Source: Firmicutes bacterium OM04-13BH (GTDB lineage Bacteria; Bacillota; Clostridia; Lachnospirales; Lachnospiraceae). From it: 64,000 nucleotides of DNA. Both the position numbers and the translations under genes were made by a program. Below are positions 8,044 to 17,278 of this stretch, piece by piece. The DNA lies in the NCBI GenBank assembly GCA_003481745.1, contig QULP01000004.1:310001-374000 (forward strand), given 5' to 3'. The notes below the pieces were generated by a model that was given only the letters and a program-made list of their open reading frames with translations, did not search any database and had not been told where the DNA came from. Each line of letters begins with the position of its first letter. Positions within the stretch are counted from its first letter, which is position 1.

Positions 8044-9386
8044 AACAATACTGCCCGACGGCAGATTTATTTTCCCTTTATCATACCAGAGAAACCGCTT
8101 TTTTAGATTCTTCTCTTACCAGTAAATATGGGAATTTTTCGATTATCGGACTTTATTCATACTTAAAAGCGGAAGAAACCGATGGCATCTTAAAAGTAAA
8201 CGGAACCGTTCAAAAAGAAAGTTTGTTAGATTTCTTAAATCAATATTTAAAAGAACACAAAGAAGAAAACCCAACCAATTTACCGATGCTTGGCGGAGCT
8301 ATTGGCTATCTCTCTTATGATTACGGCAGGAGTTTTGAACAGATTCCAAGCCGGCATAAAAAAGAGATTTCAATGCCGGATGCCATGTTTGAGTTTTTTG
8401 ATTTATATCTCATCGAAGATTTAAAGAAAAAAGAACTGTATCTTTCTACAAGTGAGCACTTTCATACACTTGAGGAATACAAGACCGAAATCATGCAGGA
8501 TATTTTAACACTTGCCTCTAAAAACGTCACTGTAGACTCTTGTCTTTGCGACGTTAGAATCAAATCCGATTTCGTAAAACAGGATTATCTTAATGCCATT
8601 GATTCCATGATTGATTATATTAAGGCAGGTGATATCTATATTGCAAATATGACCCGTCAGATTTCTGTCGAAAGTTCCCGTACCCCTTATGAGGTTTTTC
8701 GCTATTTAAGGGAGCACAATCCTTCTCCATTTGGAAGTTATTTTAACCAGCCGGAGTTTCAGATTGTCAGTGCTTCTCCGGAACGCTTTCTGGAAGTTCG
8801 CGACCATAAAGTGGAAACCCGTCCAATTAAAGGAACGAGAAAACGCGGAATCACTCCTGAAGAAGATTTGATGTTAAAAGAAGAACTGGCACAATCTGAA
8901 AAAGATAAAAGCGAGCTTTTAATGATTGTAGATTTGGAAAGAAATGATTTAAACCGTGTCTGCAGACCCGGAAGTGTAAATGTGACTGAATTATTTGAAG
9001 TCGAAACTTATGCAACGGTCTTTCATCTGGTTTCTACAATTATCGGAGAACTCGAAACAGATAAAACCGTACCGGATTTAATTGCCTCTACTTTTCCCGG
9101 CGGTTCGATTACCGGTGCTCCGAAAATCCGCGCCATGGAAATCATTGATGAATTAGAGCACAGCCAACGCGGACTCTACACCGGCTCTATCGGATATCTT
9201 TCTTTAAATGGAGACTGTGATTTAAATATTGTCATCCGTACTGCTGTGCATCAAAATGGCATTTATCATCTTGGAGTTGGCGGTGGAATTACCGCTGAAT
9301 CCGAATTGGAATTTGAATATGACGAAACCTGGCAGAAAGCCAAAGCCGTTGTCGCAGCCATCGCAGGAGGTGACGTGCATGAGTAA
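8019..9386 (+). CDS. pabB: Aminodeoxychorismate synthase component I
   Basis: Chorismate-binding subunit, about 455 residues, converting chorismate plus ammonia to 4-amino-4-deoxychorismate. The conserved C-terminal catalytic half shows IKAGDIYIANMTRQ, the PIKGTRKRG motif typical of PabB, DLERNDLNRVC, TFPGGSITGAPKIRAMEIIDELE, and GVGGGITAESELEFEYDETWQKA. I favour the TTG at 8019, six bases after GGAGGG inside pabA, over the in-frame ATG at 8004, which lacks a good RBS. Either way pabA and pabB overlap, implying translational coupling, and the 3' end overlaps pabC by 8 nt. Confidence 0.92.
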   Translation: MAARFCKLEQYCPTADLFSLYHTRETAFLDSSLTSKYGNFSIIGLYSYLKAEETDGILKVNGTVQKESLLDFLNQYLKEHKEENPTNLPMLGGAIGYLSYDYGRSFEQIPSRHKKEISMPDAMFEFFDLYLIEDLKKKELYLSTSEHFHTLEEYKTEIMQDILTLASKNVTVDSCLCDVRIKSDFVKQDYLNAIDSMIDYIKAGDIYIANMTRQISVESSRTPYEVFRYLREHNPSPFGSYFNQPEFQIVSASPERFLEVRDHKVETRPIKGTRKRGITPEEDLMLKEELAQSEKDKSELLMIVDLERNDLNRVCRPGSVNVTELFEVETYATVFHLVSTIIGELETDKTVPDLIASTFPGGSITGAPKIRAMEIIDELEHSQRGLYTGSIGYLSLNGDCDLNIVIRTAVHQNGIYHLGVGGGITAESELEFEYDETWQKAKAVVAAIAGGDVHE

Positions 9387-10137
9387 TCTTACTCTTACAT
9401 CATTAACTCCAGATGATGGTTACTGGTTTGGGCTTGGAGTATTTGAAACAATATGGGTGAAACAAAACACTGCCGTATTTTTAGACGAACACTTAAACCG
9501 TTTAAAAAAATCCGCTCTTTTTCTTGGATTTCTGCCGGATAAAACATCTGCCAGTCAATGGATTTCGATTCGGAAACAGGAAATTCTGGACTATTTAAAA
9601 GAAAATCCGACGGAAAACGGTGTGTTAAAATTAACACTTTCAGATAAAAATCTTTCTCTGACTTCAAGAAAAAATACTTATACCAAAGAACAGTATGAAA
9701 AAGGCTTTGCTTTAGACTACAGCAAGATTTTAAGAAACGAGACTTCTCCGTTTACTTATATGAAGACCTTAAACTATGCCGACAACATTTTAGAAAAACG
9801 TCTGGCAAAACAGCGAGGATACGATGAACCCATTTTCTTAAATACCAAAGGCGAACTGTCAGAGGGTGCAACAACCAATCTGTTTTTTGTATCAGGTAAA
9901 AAACTTTTTACCCCTGCGCTTTCCTGTGGTCTGCTTGACGGTATTTTAAGACAGTATCTATTAAAAAACTATCAAGTTGAAGAATGTATCATCAAACCGG
10001 AACAGGTTTCTGACTTTGACGAAATGTTTGTCACCAATTCCCTGCTTGGAATTATGCCAATCTGCCGCCTTGGCGAACACAAGTTTACCCGACGTACGAT
10101 TACAAGTCAGTTAATGCAGACTTACTCTGAAATTTAA
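9379..10137 (+). CDS. pabC: 4-amino-4-deoxychorismate lyase (PLP class IV)
   Basis: PLP-dependent lyase that releases pyruvate from aminodeoxychorismate to give p-aminobenzoate, 252 residues. The PLP Lys is probably Lys129 in YMKTLNYADN; Glu162 in LSEGATTNLFFV is the conserved fold-type IV glutamate. Start ATG 9379 has AGGAGG ten bases upstream and overlaps the pabB stop. An upstream in-frame ATG at 9229 lies deep in pabB with no RBS and is rejected. Branched-chain aminotransferases share the fold, but operon context favours PabC. Confidence 0.9.
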   Translation: MSNLTLTSLTPDDGYWFGLGVFETIWVKQNTAVFLDEHLNRLKKSALFLGFLPDKTSASQWISIRKQEILDYLKENPTENGVLKLTLSDKNLSLTSRKNTYTKEQYEKGFALDYSKILRNETSPFTYMKTLNYADNILEKRLAKQRGYDEPIFLNTKGELSEGATTNLFFVSGKKLFTPALSCGLLDGILRQYLLKNYQVEECIIKPEQVSDFDEMFVTNSLLGIMPICRLGEHKFTRRTITSQLMQTYSEI

Positions 10138-10186
10138 AAAAGACGTCGCACTTGACAGGCTATCTTTCCAAATCAAAAATCAAGAC

Positions 10187-10228
10187 AAAACAAGAGCAGA
10201 CGAGATTTTTCCTCTTCTGCTCTTGTTT
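10187..10228. terminator. Bidirectional terminator between pabC and the HD-GYP gene
   Basis: AAACAAGAGCAGA / TCTGCTCTTGTTT hairpin with A-rich and T-rich flanks, between the two convergent genes. Confidence 0.8.
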
Positions 10229-10232
10229 CATC

Positions 10233-12635
10233 TTATGGTCTTTTCATCACCACATGATTCTTTTCTTTTTTTCCCTGTTCCATTAACTGATAGGCTTCTT
10301 TAAATGCCTCTTCAAGCGGAAGGACTCCATGCACTCCACCAATTGTAACTGAAAATCGAATGTGTGGATATTCTTCTAATACCATGTTATTAATTGCTTC
10401 TGCAATACGCTTTAACTTCATTTCAAACATCTGGCTTGAAATGTTTTCCATAAGAAGCAGAAATTTATCACCTTCATAGCGAATCAACACATCGGAACAA
10501 CGGATACAGTTTTCTATCATTTTCGCGATATGATAAATTACAATATTACCTGCTGCATGCCCATATTTCTCATTGATAATTCCAAAATTATCTCCATCAA
10601 TTAATGCCAGTGCATTCATCTGAGTCATATTTTTAGCATATTCATCATAATATCTGCGGTTATACACTCCGGTTAAAACATCTCTATAAAATTTCTGATT
10701 ATAGTTTTTAATTCCCTCAATAAAATCATTGCGTCCAAGCGGGTCTGAAATCATTTCATCCCGCATTTTATAAATCATCTCAAGCACGTAAGGATGGCCT
10801 TCTATTTCGATGTATTTCGCAATCGTCTCATAAATGTTTTCGCCGATAAATTCAATTTTGCTGCACTGATCTTTTTTAACAGTTGCCTTTCTTGATACAC
10901 AATTTTTGCAGGTTTCTTTTTTCCCAAATATATTATAACATTTATCGGATTTATAAACCGATTTCTTTTCTCTTACCGGAATAACTTCGTACGATTCCAC
11001 ATCAATCAGACGTACACTATCAAATACTTTTTCTAACTGCTGAACCATTTCTTTTAATTCTGCTTTTGTTCCTTTTGTGATATCTTTATTGTTGTCAAAA
11101 TAAATCGTATCTTTCTCATGAATATCTATAATTCTTCCAAGTACACCGATATATTTGGGTTCTTCTTCTCTTGACCACAAAGACTTTGCGATTACCTGAC
11201 ACCATCTCTGTCCTTCTGGATAATTTGCAAGGAATTTCATCCGAATCTCAGAATTTACCGGTGTCGTCTGATGCAGAGCTTTCGTCAAAGTCTTGATATT
11301 CTCACTGCCTAAAAATGTTTCTTCCCCTTGCTCCGGTTTAATAATCACTTCGCGCAATCTCAACAGTTTTGCTCCATATTCAGAAAGCGTAACCGCTTCA
11401 ATGGCAGAATCATATTCAAACTGAATTTCTTCCAGTCCTGCTGTGAAAAATTTGCGTTTTTCCTGCTCTTTTTCCAAACGCCAGGAGCTGTAACTTGCCT
11501 TTTCCACAATTCTGCTGTCCAAAAGTTCTTCGGTTACTTTTGTTACCAGAGAAGGATTGACATCCATCTGCGCGTCTATATCCAGACTGACCTCAATAAT
11601 ATCCTCAATGTCTTTTAAGCATTCCAATAACAATGGATTAAATGCACCACACTGTCCATCTAAAATCATTTCCATCGCTTTTTCTTTTGAAAATGCTTTC
11701 TTATAGCATCGTTCACTTGTCAATGCATCATAAACATCCGCCAGTGCCACTACCTGTGCAGAAATCGGAATTTCTTCTCCCTTTAATCCATCCGGATAGC
11801 CTTTTCCATCATAACGTTCATGGTGCCATCTGCAGATTTCATAAGCCACACTGACCAGTGTTTTCTTTTGATACGTTGGAAGTTCTTTTAAAATGGAAGC
11901 CCCTAACATGGAATGAGTTTTCATGATTTCAAATTCTTCTTTTGTCAGCTTTCCAGGCTTATTTAAAATCTTCTCATCTATCATAATTTTTCCGATATCA
12001 TGAAGCGCAGAAGCGGTACTGATAATCAAGACATCTTCATCTGTAAGATTATAAGAATTCGTTTTATTCATCAGACACTGAAGCAATAAACGAGTCATGG
12101 TCTGTACGTGATGTACATGAGGTCCGCTTTCACCATTTCGAAACTCTACGATATGCCCCAGTATATTAATCATCATACTGTTATTTTTTTCTTTTTCATA
12201 AATCTGCTCTTCCACCATATTTAACAGACGTTTCTGTTTTTCATAAAGCATTAAAGTATTGGTAATTCGGCGATGAATAATATAACTCTCATAAGGTCGT
12301 TTAATATAATCTGTTGCACCAAGTTCATACGCTTTTTCCATATAGGAGGTATCATTTTCTGCGGAAATCATAATAACCGGTATGGTATCAATCCAATGCT
12401 TCTGATTCATCACTTTGAGTACTTCAAATCCATCCATACCCGGCATTACAATATCAAGTAAAACCAAATCAATACTGGTTTCATATTTTTGAATGACAGA
12501 AAGTGCTTCTATTCCATCTGATGCTTCAAGAATCTCATAATTCTCACCTAGCATTGCAGCTAACATCACACGATTCAGTTCTGAATCATCTACAATTAAA
12601 ATTGTTGTTGTTTTTCGTTTTTCTACTCTATCCAT
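10233..12635 (-). CDS. Response regulator with HD-GYP phosphodiesterase and degenerate GGDEF domain
   Basis: An 800-residue cytoplasmic signalling protein. Residues 10-130 are a receiver domain with phosphoacceptor Asp61 (LVLLDIVMPGMDG). Residues about 155-340 are an HD-GYP domain with His212-Asp213 (ALHDIGK) and the full HHERYDGKGYPDG motif (271-283), so c-di-GMP hydrolysis is expected. Then comes a PAS-like linker with a cysteine cluster (CYNIFGKKETCKNC) and a C-terminal GGDEF fold whose signature is RYEGDKF (EGDKF, 721-725). GGDEF has become EGDKF, so cyclase activity is unlikely and a GTP-sensing or scaffolding role is inferred. No cognate kinase gene is adjacent. Confidence 0.92.
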   Translation of the reverse strand: MDRVEKRKTTTILIVDDSELNRVMLAAMLGENYEILEASDGIEALSVIQKYETSIDLVLLDIVMPGMDGFEVLKVMNQKHWIDTIPVIMISAENDTSYMEKAYELGATDYIKRPYESYIIHRRITNTLMLYEKQKRLLNMVEEQIYEKEKNNSMMINILGHIVEFRNGESGPHVHHVQTMTRLLLQCLMNKTNSYNLTDEDVLIISTASALHDIGKIMIDEKILNKPGKLTKEEFEIMKTHSMLGASILKELPTYQKKTLVSVAYEICRWHHERYDGKGYPDGLKGEEIPISAQVVALADVYDALTSERCYKKAFSKEKAMEMILDGQCGAFNPLLLECLKDIEDIIEVSLDIDAQMDVNPSLVTKVTEELLDSRIVEKASYSSWRLEKEQEKRKFFTAGLEEIQFEYDSAIEAVTLSEYGAKLLRLREVIIKPEQGEETFLGSENIKTLTKALHQTTPVNSEIRMKFLANYPEGQRWCQVIAKSLWSREEEPKYIGVLGRIIDIHEKDTIYFDNNKDITKGTKAELKEMVQQLEKVFDSVRLIDVESYEVIPVREKKSVYKSDKCYNIFGKKETCKNCVSRKATVKKDQCSKIEFIGENIYETIAKYIEIEGHPYVLEMIYKMRDEMISDPLGRNDFIEGIKNYNQKFYRDVLTGVYNRRYYDEYAKNMTQMNALALIDGDNFGIINEKYGHAAGNIVIYHIAKMIENCIRCSDVLIRYEGDKFLLLMENISSQMFEMKLKRIAEAINNMVLEEYPHIRFSVTIGGVHGVLPLEEAFKEAYQLMEQGKKEKNHVVMKRP

Positions 12636-12646
12636 TTACTATTCCT

Positions 12647-12769
12647 TCACGAATCTTTCTCTGTTTTCATATTCAATCTGACAACCACAAGACTTGGCGC
12701 ATGAGTTTTATCGCCTGAAATGAATTCCCTTTTTATATTTTTTGCAATTTTTGTCTCGCAATTATTCAT
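12647..12769 (-). CDS. Possible 40-residue ORF before the HD-GYP gene
   Basis: A small ORF (starts MNNCETKIAK, ends KTEKDS) ending 11 nt before the HD-GYP response-regulator start. Its RBS is weak and it has no recognisable family, so it may be chance. It is listed because it lies in a leader that also contains a terminator hairpin. Confidence 0.2.
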   Translation of the reverse strand: MNNCETKIAKNIKREFISGDKTHAPSLVVVRLNMKTEKDS

Positions 12770-12802
12770 TTTCGCAAGAAACTCTTTTTTCTTTACTTTT
12801 AT

Positions 12803-12836
12803 AACAAAAAACAGGCAGAATCGCTTCTGCACTGCC
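12803..12836 (-). terminator. Promoter-proximal terminator in the HD-GYP gene leader
   Basis: GGCAG..GCAGAA..TTCTGC.C hairpin followed leftward by TGTTTTTTG. It lies about 15 nt after the predicted start of the promoter at 12858-12886 and about 170 nt before the gene, so it would act as an attenuator or end a transcript of about 45 nt. Confidence 0.5.
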
Positions 12837-12857
12837 TATGTCCTCTAGTATGATATT

Positions 12858-12886
12858 ATTCTATAGTAGATTTTGCCAGAAATCAA
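12858..12886 (-). promoter_or_regulatory. Promoter upstream of the HD-GYP response regulator
   Basis: TTGATT (12881-12886), 17 bp, TAGAAT (12858-12863) reading leftward. It is the only clear sigma-A-like promoter in the 12636-12968 gap, whose other contents are the two terminators and the doubtful small ORF. Confidence 0.55.
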
Positions 12887-12920
12887 CCTCTTTTTTTGCA
12901 TGTTTTGACAAAAGACTTTA

Positions 12921-12947
12921 AAAAAAAGGCAGTTTCCTGCCTTTTTT
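12921..12947 (-). terminator. Terminator after the formate/nitrite channel gene
   Basis: AAAAAAAGGCAG / CTGCCTTTTTT hairpin with T runs on both sides. It lies just past the FNT stop codon. Confidence 0.85.
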
Positions 12948-12968
12948 CGTATTACCTTTGTTTTACTT

Positions 12969-13745
12969 TTACTTTTTCGGTTCTTTTGCTGTAATATAAT
13001 ACGGAAGTGCAACAAAGATTGCTCCGCCTATCATATTTCCAAGCGTAACCAGTCCTACATTGTAGATATATCCTCCAATGCTGACGGATGCATCACCCGC
13101 ATTCATCAAACCAACTGCCAGTACACTCATGTTTGCAATACTATGTTCGAATCCACAAATCATAAATACGAAGATACACCAGAAAATCATAATCAATTTT
13201 GCAGCTTCGGATTTTAATTTAAATCCACACCAAACTGCAAGACAGACCAGAATATTACAGAAGATTCCTCTGAAAATCAACTCCTGTGGAGCCAAATGCA
13301 TCTTTGTTTCTGCAATCTTTGCATAGTACGCACCAACATCACCACTCGGTACTCCTGAAATTTGAAATCCTACTGCGGAAATTAAAGAACCAAGTAAGTT
13401 TCCAATATAACAGACAATCCATAATTTAATGGTTTCTCCCCATGAAACAGAACCGCCAAGTGAAGAGCCTGCCATAACCAGATTATTTCCGGTAAACAGT
13501 TCCGCTCCTGCCATAACAATAAGACTTAAGGCTGCTGCAAAGGAGAACGATTGCGCACCTCTTACCATTGCAGGAGCACCATTGATTGTCAGATTTGCGC
13601 CCCAGGTAAAGGTGATAAATCCACCGAATGCAATAAATAAACCTGCCATTAAAGCGGAAACAAAATATCCCACTTTATTTTTCTCTAAAAAATCAGCTTT
13701 TGCCCTTCCGGCATTACATAACGTTGCAAATTCATTCTTAAACAT
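12969..13745 (-). CDS. Formate/nitrite transporter family channel
   Basis: FocA/NirC family pentameric anion channel, 258 residues with six predicted membrane helices. Family features include GLFIAFGGFITFTWGA in the first helix, the broken-helix segment AGAELFTGNNLVMAGSSLGG, FCNILVCLAVW, and CGFEHSIANMSV with the conserved His of the central gate. It follows fhs on the same strand, which makes formate the probable substrate: imported formate would feed formyl-THF synthesis, or formate would be exported. The 354-nt gap to fhs carries a partial copy of the structured repeat, so it may not be in one uninterrupted operon with fhs. Confidence 0.92.
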   Translation of the reverse strand: MFKNEFATLCNAGRAKADFLEKNKVGYFVSALMAGLFIAFGGFITFTWGANLTINGAPAMVRGAQSFSFAAALSLIVMAGAELFTGNNLVMAGSSLGGSVSWGETIKLWIVCYIGNLLGSLISAVGFQISGVPSGDVGAYYAKIAETKMHLAPQELIFRGIFCNILVCLAVWCGFKLKSEAAKLIMIFWCIFVFMICGFEHSIANMSVLAVGLMNAGDASVSIGGYIYNVGLVTLGNMIGGAIFVALPYYITAKEPKK

Positions 13746-13942
13746 ATACGTTCCCTCTCTTTTCCTCTAATGTACTCTCAGAATCTCAATAAAGACCACG
13801 AAAGTGCATCATATACATGTTTTGATACAGAACACTTTTCCTGTTTGCATAAAATCCTACAGACTCACACTCCGGATTGCTACCTCTGTGTTCTCACAGC
13901 AAACGTACATGCCTGCTTTTTTACAGGTATCATTGTGATGTC

Positions 13943-14023
13943 AAGCGGATATTCGCAATCCGCTTCGTTACTTACTCATATCGGTTAAATTCAGGTACGG
14001 CATAAGCCGCACCTGAACCTGTT
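13943..14023 (-). repeat. Partial copy of the 158-nt structured repeat
   Basis: The 3' module of the dispersed element is here: ATGAGTAAGTAACG followed by the hairpin AAGCGGA/TCCGCTT (13943-13979). It is preceded by a different strong hairpin, TTCAGGT.CGGC / GCCG.ACCTGAA (about 13989-14017). It occupies the gap between fhs and the FNT gene; nothing else was recognised in 13746-14099. Confidence 0.7.
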
Positions 14024-14099
14024 ATTTTAGTTGAAGAGACCCTCACTTCTATAAATGATAAGTACTCCACAAACTTATTTATGTATTGAATCTATTAAC

Positions 14100-15785
14100 T
14101 TAGAACAGACCAGAAATCTTTCCTGTTTCATCTACATCGATTCTTTCAGCAGCCGGTACTTTCGGAAGTCCTGGCATGGTCATGATTTCACCTGTCAGAG
14201 CTACGATAAAGCCTGCACCTGCGGAAATCTTCAGGTTACGAACAGTTACTTCAAAGTCTGTCGGTGCGCCCAGTTTTGTCTGGTCATCTGTTAAGCTGTA
14301 CTGAGTCTTAGCAACACAAATCGGACAGTTGCCAAATCCCATTGCTTCAAGCTGTGCAGCCTGTTTCTGAGCATTTGCAGTCAGAACAACTCTCTTACCA
14401 CCATAAATTTTCTGAACGATGTTGTTCAGTTTATCTTCGATGCTTCCCTCTAATTCATAAGAGAACTGGAAGTCATTTGGCTCTTCAACCAGACGGATTA
14501 CTTCTTTTGCTAATGCAAGACCGCCTTCTCCGCCTTTTGCCCATACTTCAGACAGAGCAACGTTAACACCGAGTTCTTTACATTTCTGTTCTACTAAGTC
14601 AAGTTCTGCTTTTGTATCAGTCGGGAATGCGTTAATAGCAACTACACATGGCAGTTTGTATACGTTCTTGATATTACTTACATGTTTTAACAGGTTTGGA
14701 AGACCTTTTTCAAGAGCTTCTAAGTTTTCGTTATTTAAGTCAGCTTTTGCAACTCCGCCATTGTATTTCAGTGCACGTACTGTTGCAACGATAACAACTG
14801 CGCTTGGATGTAAATCAGCCATACGACATTTGATATCCAGGAATTTTTCAGCACCAAGGTCAGCACCGAATCCAGCTTCTGTAATTGCATAATCACCTAA
14901 TTTTAATGCCATCTTTGTAGCAATTACGGAGTTACATCCATGAGCGATGTTTGCGAATGGTCCACCATGAACGATAGCCGGTACATGTTCCAGAGTTTGA
15001 ACAAGGTTTGGTTTTAAGGCATCTTTTAACAGTGCACACATAGCGCCTTCTGCATGTAAATCATGTGCAGTAACCGGTTTCTGCTCAGAAACTTTACCGT
15101 AAGTGTAACCAATGATAATTCTTCCCAGTCTTTCTTTTAAGTCTGTGATGTCTCTTGCAAGACAGAGAACAGCCATGATTTCAGATGCAACTGTGATATC
15201 GTATCCATCTTCTCTTGGCATACCGTTTGTCTTTCCGCCCAGACCATCAACTACGAAACGAAGCTGGCGGTCATTCATATCCACACATCTTCTCCATGTG
15301 ATTTTTCTAGGATCGATGTTTAATGCATTGCCCTGATAGATATGGTTATCAATCATTGCTGCTAATAAGTTGTTTGCTGCACCAATTGCATGGAAGTCAC
15401 CTGTAAAATGCAGATTGATATCTTCCATCGGAACTACCTGTGCATATCCACCGCCTGCGGCTCCACCTTTTACACCAAATACCGGTCCAAGAGATGGCTC
15501 ACGAAGTGCAACCATGACATTTTTGCCAAGTTTCTGCATACCATCTGCAAGACCTACTGTTGTAGTTGTCTTACCTTCACCTGCCGGTGTCGGGTTAATC
15601 GCTGTAACCAGAATTAATTTTCCGTTTGGTTTGTCAGATTCTTTCAGTAAATTGTAGTCAATTTTTGCTTTGTACTTACCGTACTGCTCCAGATATTTCT
15701 CTTCAATCCCTGCTTTTTCTGCAATCGCGGTAATTGGCTCCATTGTGCACTCCTGTGCAATTTCGATATCAGTCTTAAATCCCAT
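14100..15785 (-). CDS. fhs: Formate--tetrahydrofolate ligase
   Basis: Cytoplasmic ATP-dependent enzyme that joins formate to THF giving 10-formyl-THF, for purine synthesis and the methyl branch of the Wood-Ljungdahl pathway. It is 561 residues, the usual length. Visible: the P-loop [14 protein letters not shown] near 66-79, [40 protein letters not shown], the [12 protein letters not shown] segment, and [15 protein letters not shown] near the C-terminus. AGGAGG precedes the ATG. Transcription starts upstream of a ZTP riboswitch, which ties expression to folate shortage sensed through ZTP. Confidence 0.97.
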   Translation of the reverse strand: MGFKTDIEIAQECTMEPITAIAEKAGIEEKYLEQYGKYKAKIDYNLLKESDKPNGKLILVTAINPTPAGEGKTTTTVGLADGMQKLGKNVMVALREPSLGPVFGVKGGAAGGGYAQVVPMEDINLHFTGDFHAIGAANNLLAAMIDNHIYQGNALNIDPRKITWRRCVDMNDRQLRFVVDGLGGKTNGMPREDGYDITVASEIMAVLCLARDITDLKERLGRIIIGYTYGKVSEQKPVTAHDLHAEGAMCALLKDALKPNLVQTLEHVPAIVHGGPFANIAHGCNSVIATKMALKLGDYAITEAGFGADLGAEKFLDIKCRMADLHPSAVVIVATVRALKYNGGVAKADLNNENLEALEKGLPNLLKHVSNIKNVYKLPCVVAINAFPTDTKAELDLVEQKCKELGVNVALSEVWAKGGEGGLALAKEVIRLVEEPNDFQFSYELEGSIEDKLNNIVQKIYGGKRVVLTANAQKQAAQLEAMGFGNCPICVAKTQYSLTDDQTKLGAPTDFEVTVRNLKISAGAGFIVALTGEIMTMPGLPKVPAAERIDVDETGKISGLF

Positions 15786-15907
15786 ACTAAAAAACCTCCT
15801 TAAACTAAATAGAGAAAAGCTGTCCCTCTTTTTCTGCTTCGAGTCTGTTTCTATTAAAATTCACGAATAATATACCGAATTTTTTTATCAGATCACACTT
15901 CATGTGT

Positions 15908-16003
15908 AAAAAAGGGCAACATTTGTGGTCTACAAATGCTGCCCAGACGGTCGGCTCTTACTTCGTTTTAATTTCACTGTGGTTTTCCACACTGACCCGT
16001 CAG
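15908..16003 (-). ncRNA. ZTP (pfl motif) riboswitch with terminator, controls fhs
   Basis: Read on the minus strand, the aptamer runs from CTGACGGGTCAG (about 16003), through the GTGGAAAACCAC hairpin and an A-rich linker, to the diagnostic pseudoknot half GCCGACCGTCTGGGCA (about 15940-15955). The CTGGGCA overlaps the 5' arm of a terminator hairpin (GGGCAGCATTTGT / ACAAATGTTGCCC plus six T, 15908-15944). ZTP or ZMP binding should tie up CTGGGCA and prevent termination, switching fhs on when 10-formyl-THF is short. The pfl motif is well known upstream of fhs in Clostridia. The spacing of the two aptamer halves was judged by eye. Confidence 0.9.
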
Positions 16004-16034
16004 AAATCAAAACTGCTTTTCAATTGATATCTAT

Positions 16035-16063
16035 AATCTACCATAAACCTTATAGTTTGTCAA
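16035..16063 (-). promoter_or_regulatory. Promoter of the ZTP riboswitch-fhs transcript
   Basis: TTGACA (16058-16063), 17-bp spacer, TAGATT (16035-16040) reading leftward. The predicted start lies about 25 nt before the aptamer. Confidence 0.7.
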
Positions 16064-16123
16064 TGCTCTAACAAACTAAATTGTGTATTTTTTTTGTTTT
16101 TTCAGATTAAATCGGCGCATTAT

Positions 16124-17092
16124 TTATTTTATTGAAATAAATGTTTCGACAGCTTCTTTTGTTGGCATTACACGAAGTGCGCCTTTTTTGGTTGTAATTA
16201 AAGATGACGCTCCATTTGCAAATTCCAGCATTTCATAGAGTTGTTCTTCCGATAAACCGGTAATTCCATTCTCTAACACATAGTTTAAAGCACAGGCTCC
16301 AAAGGTATCACCTGCTCCTGTTGTCTCGATTGTATTTTCCTGAAGAAACGGCGCATGAAAGACTTCTTTTCCCTCATGAAATGCAATACTTCCTTCTTTT
16401 CCCATTGTCACATTCATCAGTTTCAGATTCGGATAATCCGCAAGCAGTTTATGTGCACCTTCTTTGATATCTTTTGTTCCGGTCATAAATTCCAGTTCTT
16501 CTTCAGAAATCTTTAACAAATCACACTGTCCCAGTCCATAGGCAATCTGTTCTTTCGCAAGCTCCATGCTGCTCCATAATGGTGGTCTTAAATTCGGGTC
16601 AAAAGAAATCAACATTCCGGCCTCTTTTGCAATAGTTATCGCTTTTTGGGTTGCTTTTCTGACTTCTTCATGTGTCATAGACAATGTTCCAAAATGAAAT
16701 GCCTTTGCAGATTCCAGATATTCTTTCTCTACCTGAGATTCACTTAACATCATGTCTGCTCCTGGATTACGATAAAATGCAAAATCTCTGTCACCGTCTT
16801 CAAATGTATGTACAAAAGCCAGAGTTGTGTGAACTTCCTGATTTTCGTACAGATGACTGGTATCAATTTTCAATTCATTTAATGTCTTTCTAAGAGAAGT
16901 ACCAAACTGATCTTTTCCAACTACACCCAGAAATGAAGTTTTCTTTCCAAGGTTATTTAACATCGCCAGTACGTTACAAGGTGCTCCGCCTGGATTTGCT
17001 TCAAAAATCGGATTTCCCTGAGCACTGACTCCATTTTCGGTAAAATCAATCAACAACTCGCCAAGTGCAATTACATCAAACTTTTTTTCCAT
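16124..17092 (-). CDS. PfkB-family carbohydrate kinase, fructokinase-like
   Basis: Ribokinase-fold sugar kinase, 322 residues. The N-terminal substrate-binding motif ALGELLIDFTENG and the NPGGAPCNVLAMLNNLG segment match bacterial fructokinases. The C-terminal anion-hole/catalytic motif TTGAGDTFGACALNY holds the catalytic Asp. Fructose to fructose-6-phosphate is the best guess, but PfkB substrates are hard to assign by eye. It has its own promoter (17183-17211) and no sugar transporter beside it. Confidence 0.85.
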   Translation of the reverse strand: MEKKFDVIALGELLIDFTENGVSAQGNPIFEANPGGAPCNVLAMLNNLGKKTSFLGVVGKDQFGTSLRKTLNELKIDTSHLYENQEVHTTLAFVHTFEDGDRDFAFYRNPGADMMLSESQVEKEYLESAKAFHFGTLSMTHEEVRKATQKAITIAKEAGMLISFDPNLRPPLWSSMELAKEQIAYGLGQCDLLKISEEELEFMTGTKDIKEGAHKLLADYPNLKLMNVTMGKEGSIAFHEGKEVFHAPFLQENTIETTGAGDTFGACALNYVLENGITGLSEEQLYEMLEFANGASSLITTKKGALRVMPTKEAVETFISIK

Positions 17093-17143
17093 GTCGTTTC
17101 CTCACTTTATTTTTTATTGTTTCACTTTGTTATTTCATACCTG

Positions 17144-17211
17144 TTGGGGCTGTTTTTTGCCCCAATCAATGTTGATACTCTTATTATATCGGTATTGGTT
17201 TTAGACTGCAA
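17144..17211 (-). promoter_or_regulatory. Promoter and 5' hairpin of the PfkB kinase gene
   Basis: TTGCAG (17206-17211), 17 bp, TATAAT (17183-17188) reading leftward. The transcript would begin with a GC-rich hairpin TTGGGGC / GCCCCAA (17144-17165) with no U tract, so it is more likely an mRNA-stabilising or regulatory 5' stem than a terminator. Confidence 0.6.
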
Positions 17212-17278
17212 TCACTAACTATATCTATTACAAAATATCTACATAAGATACATTCAGAAACTACTCTTAATCTTTCCA

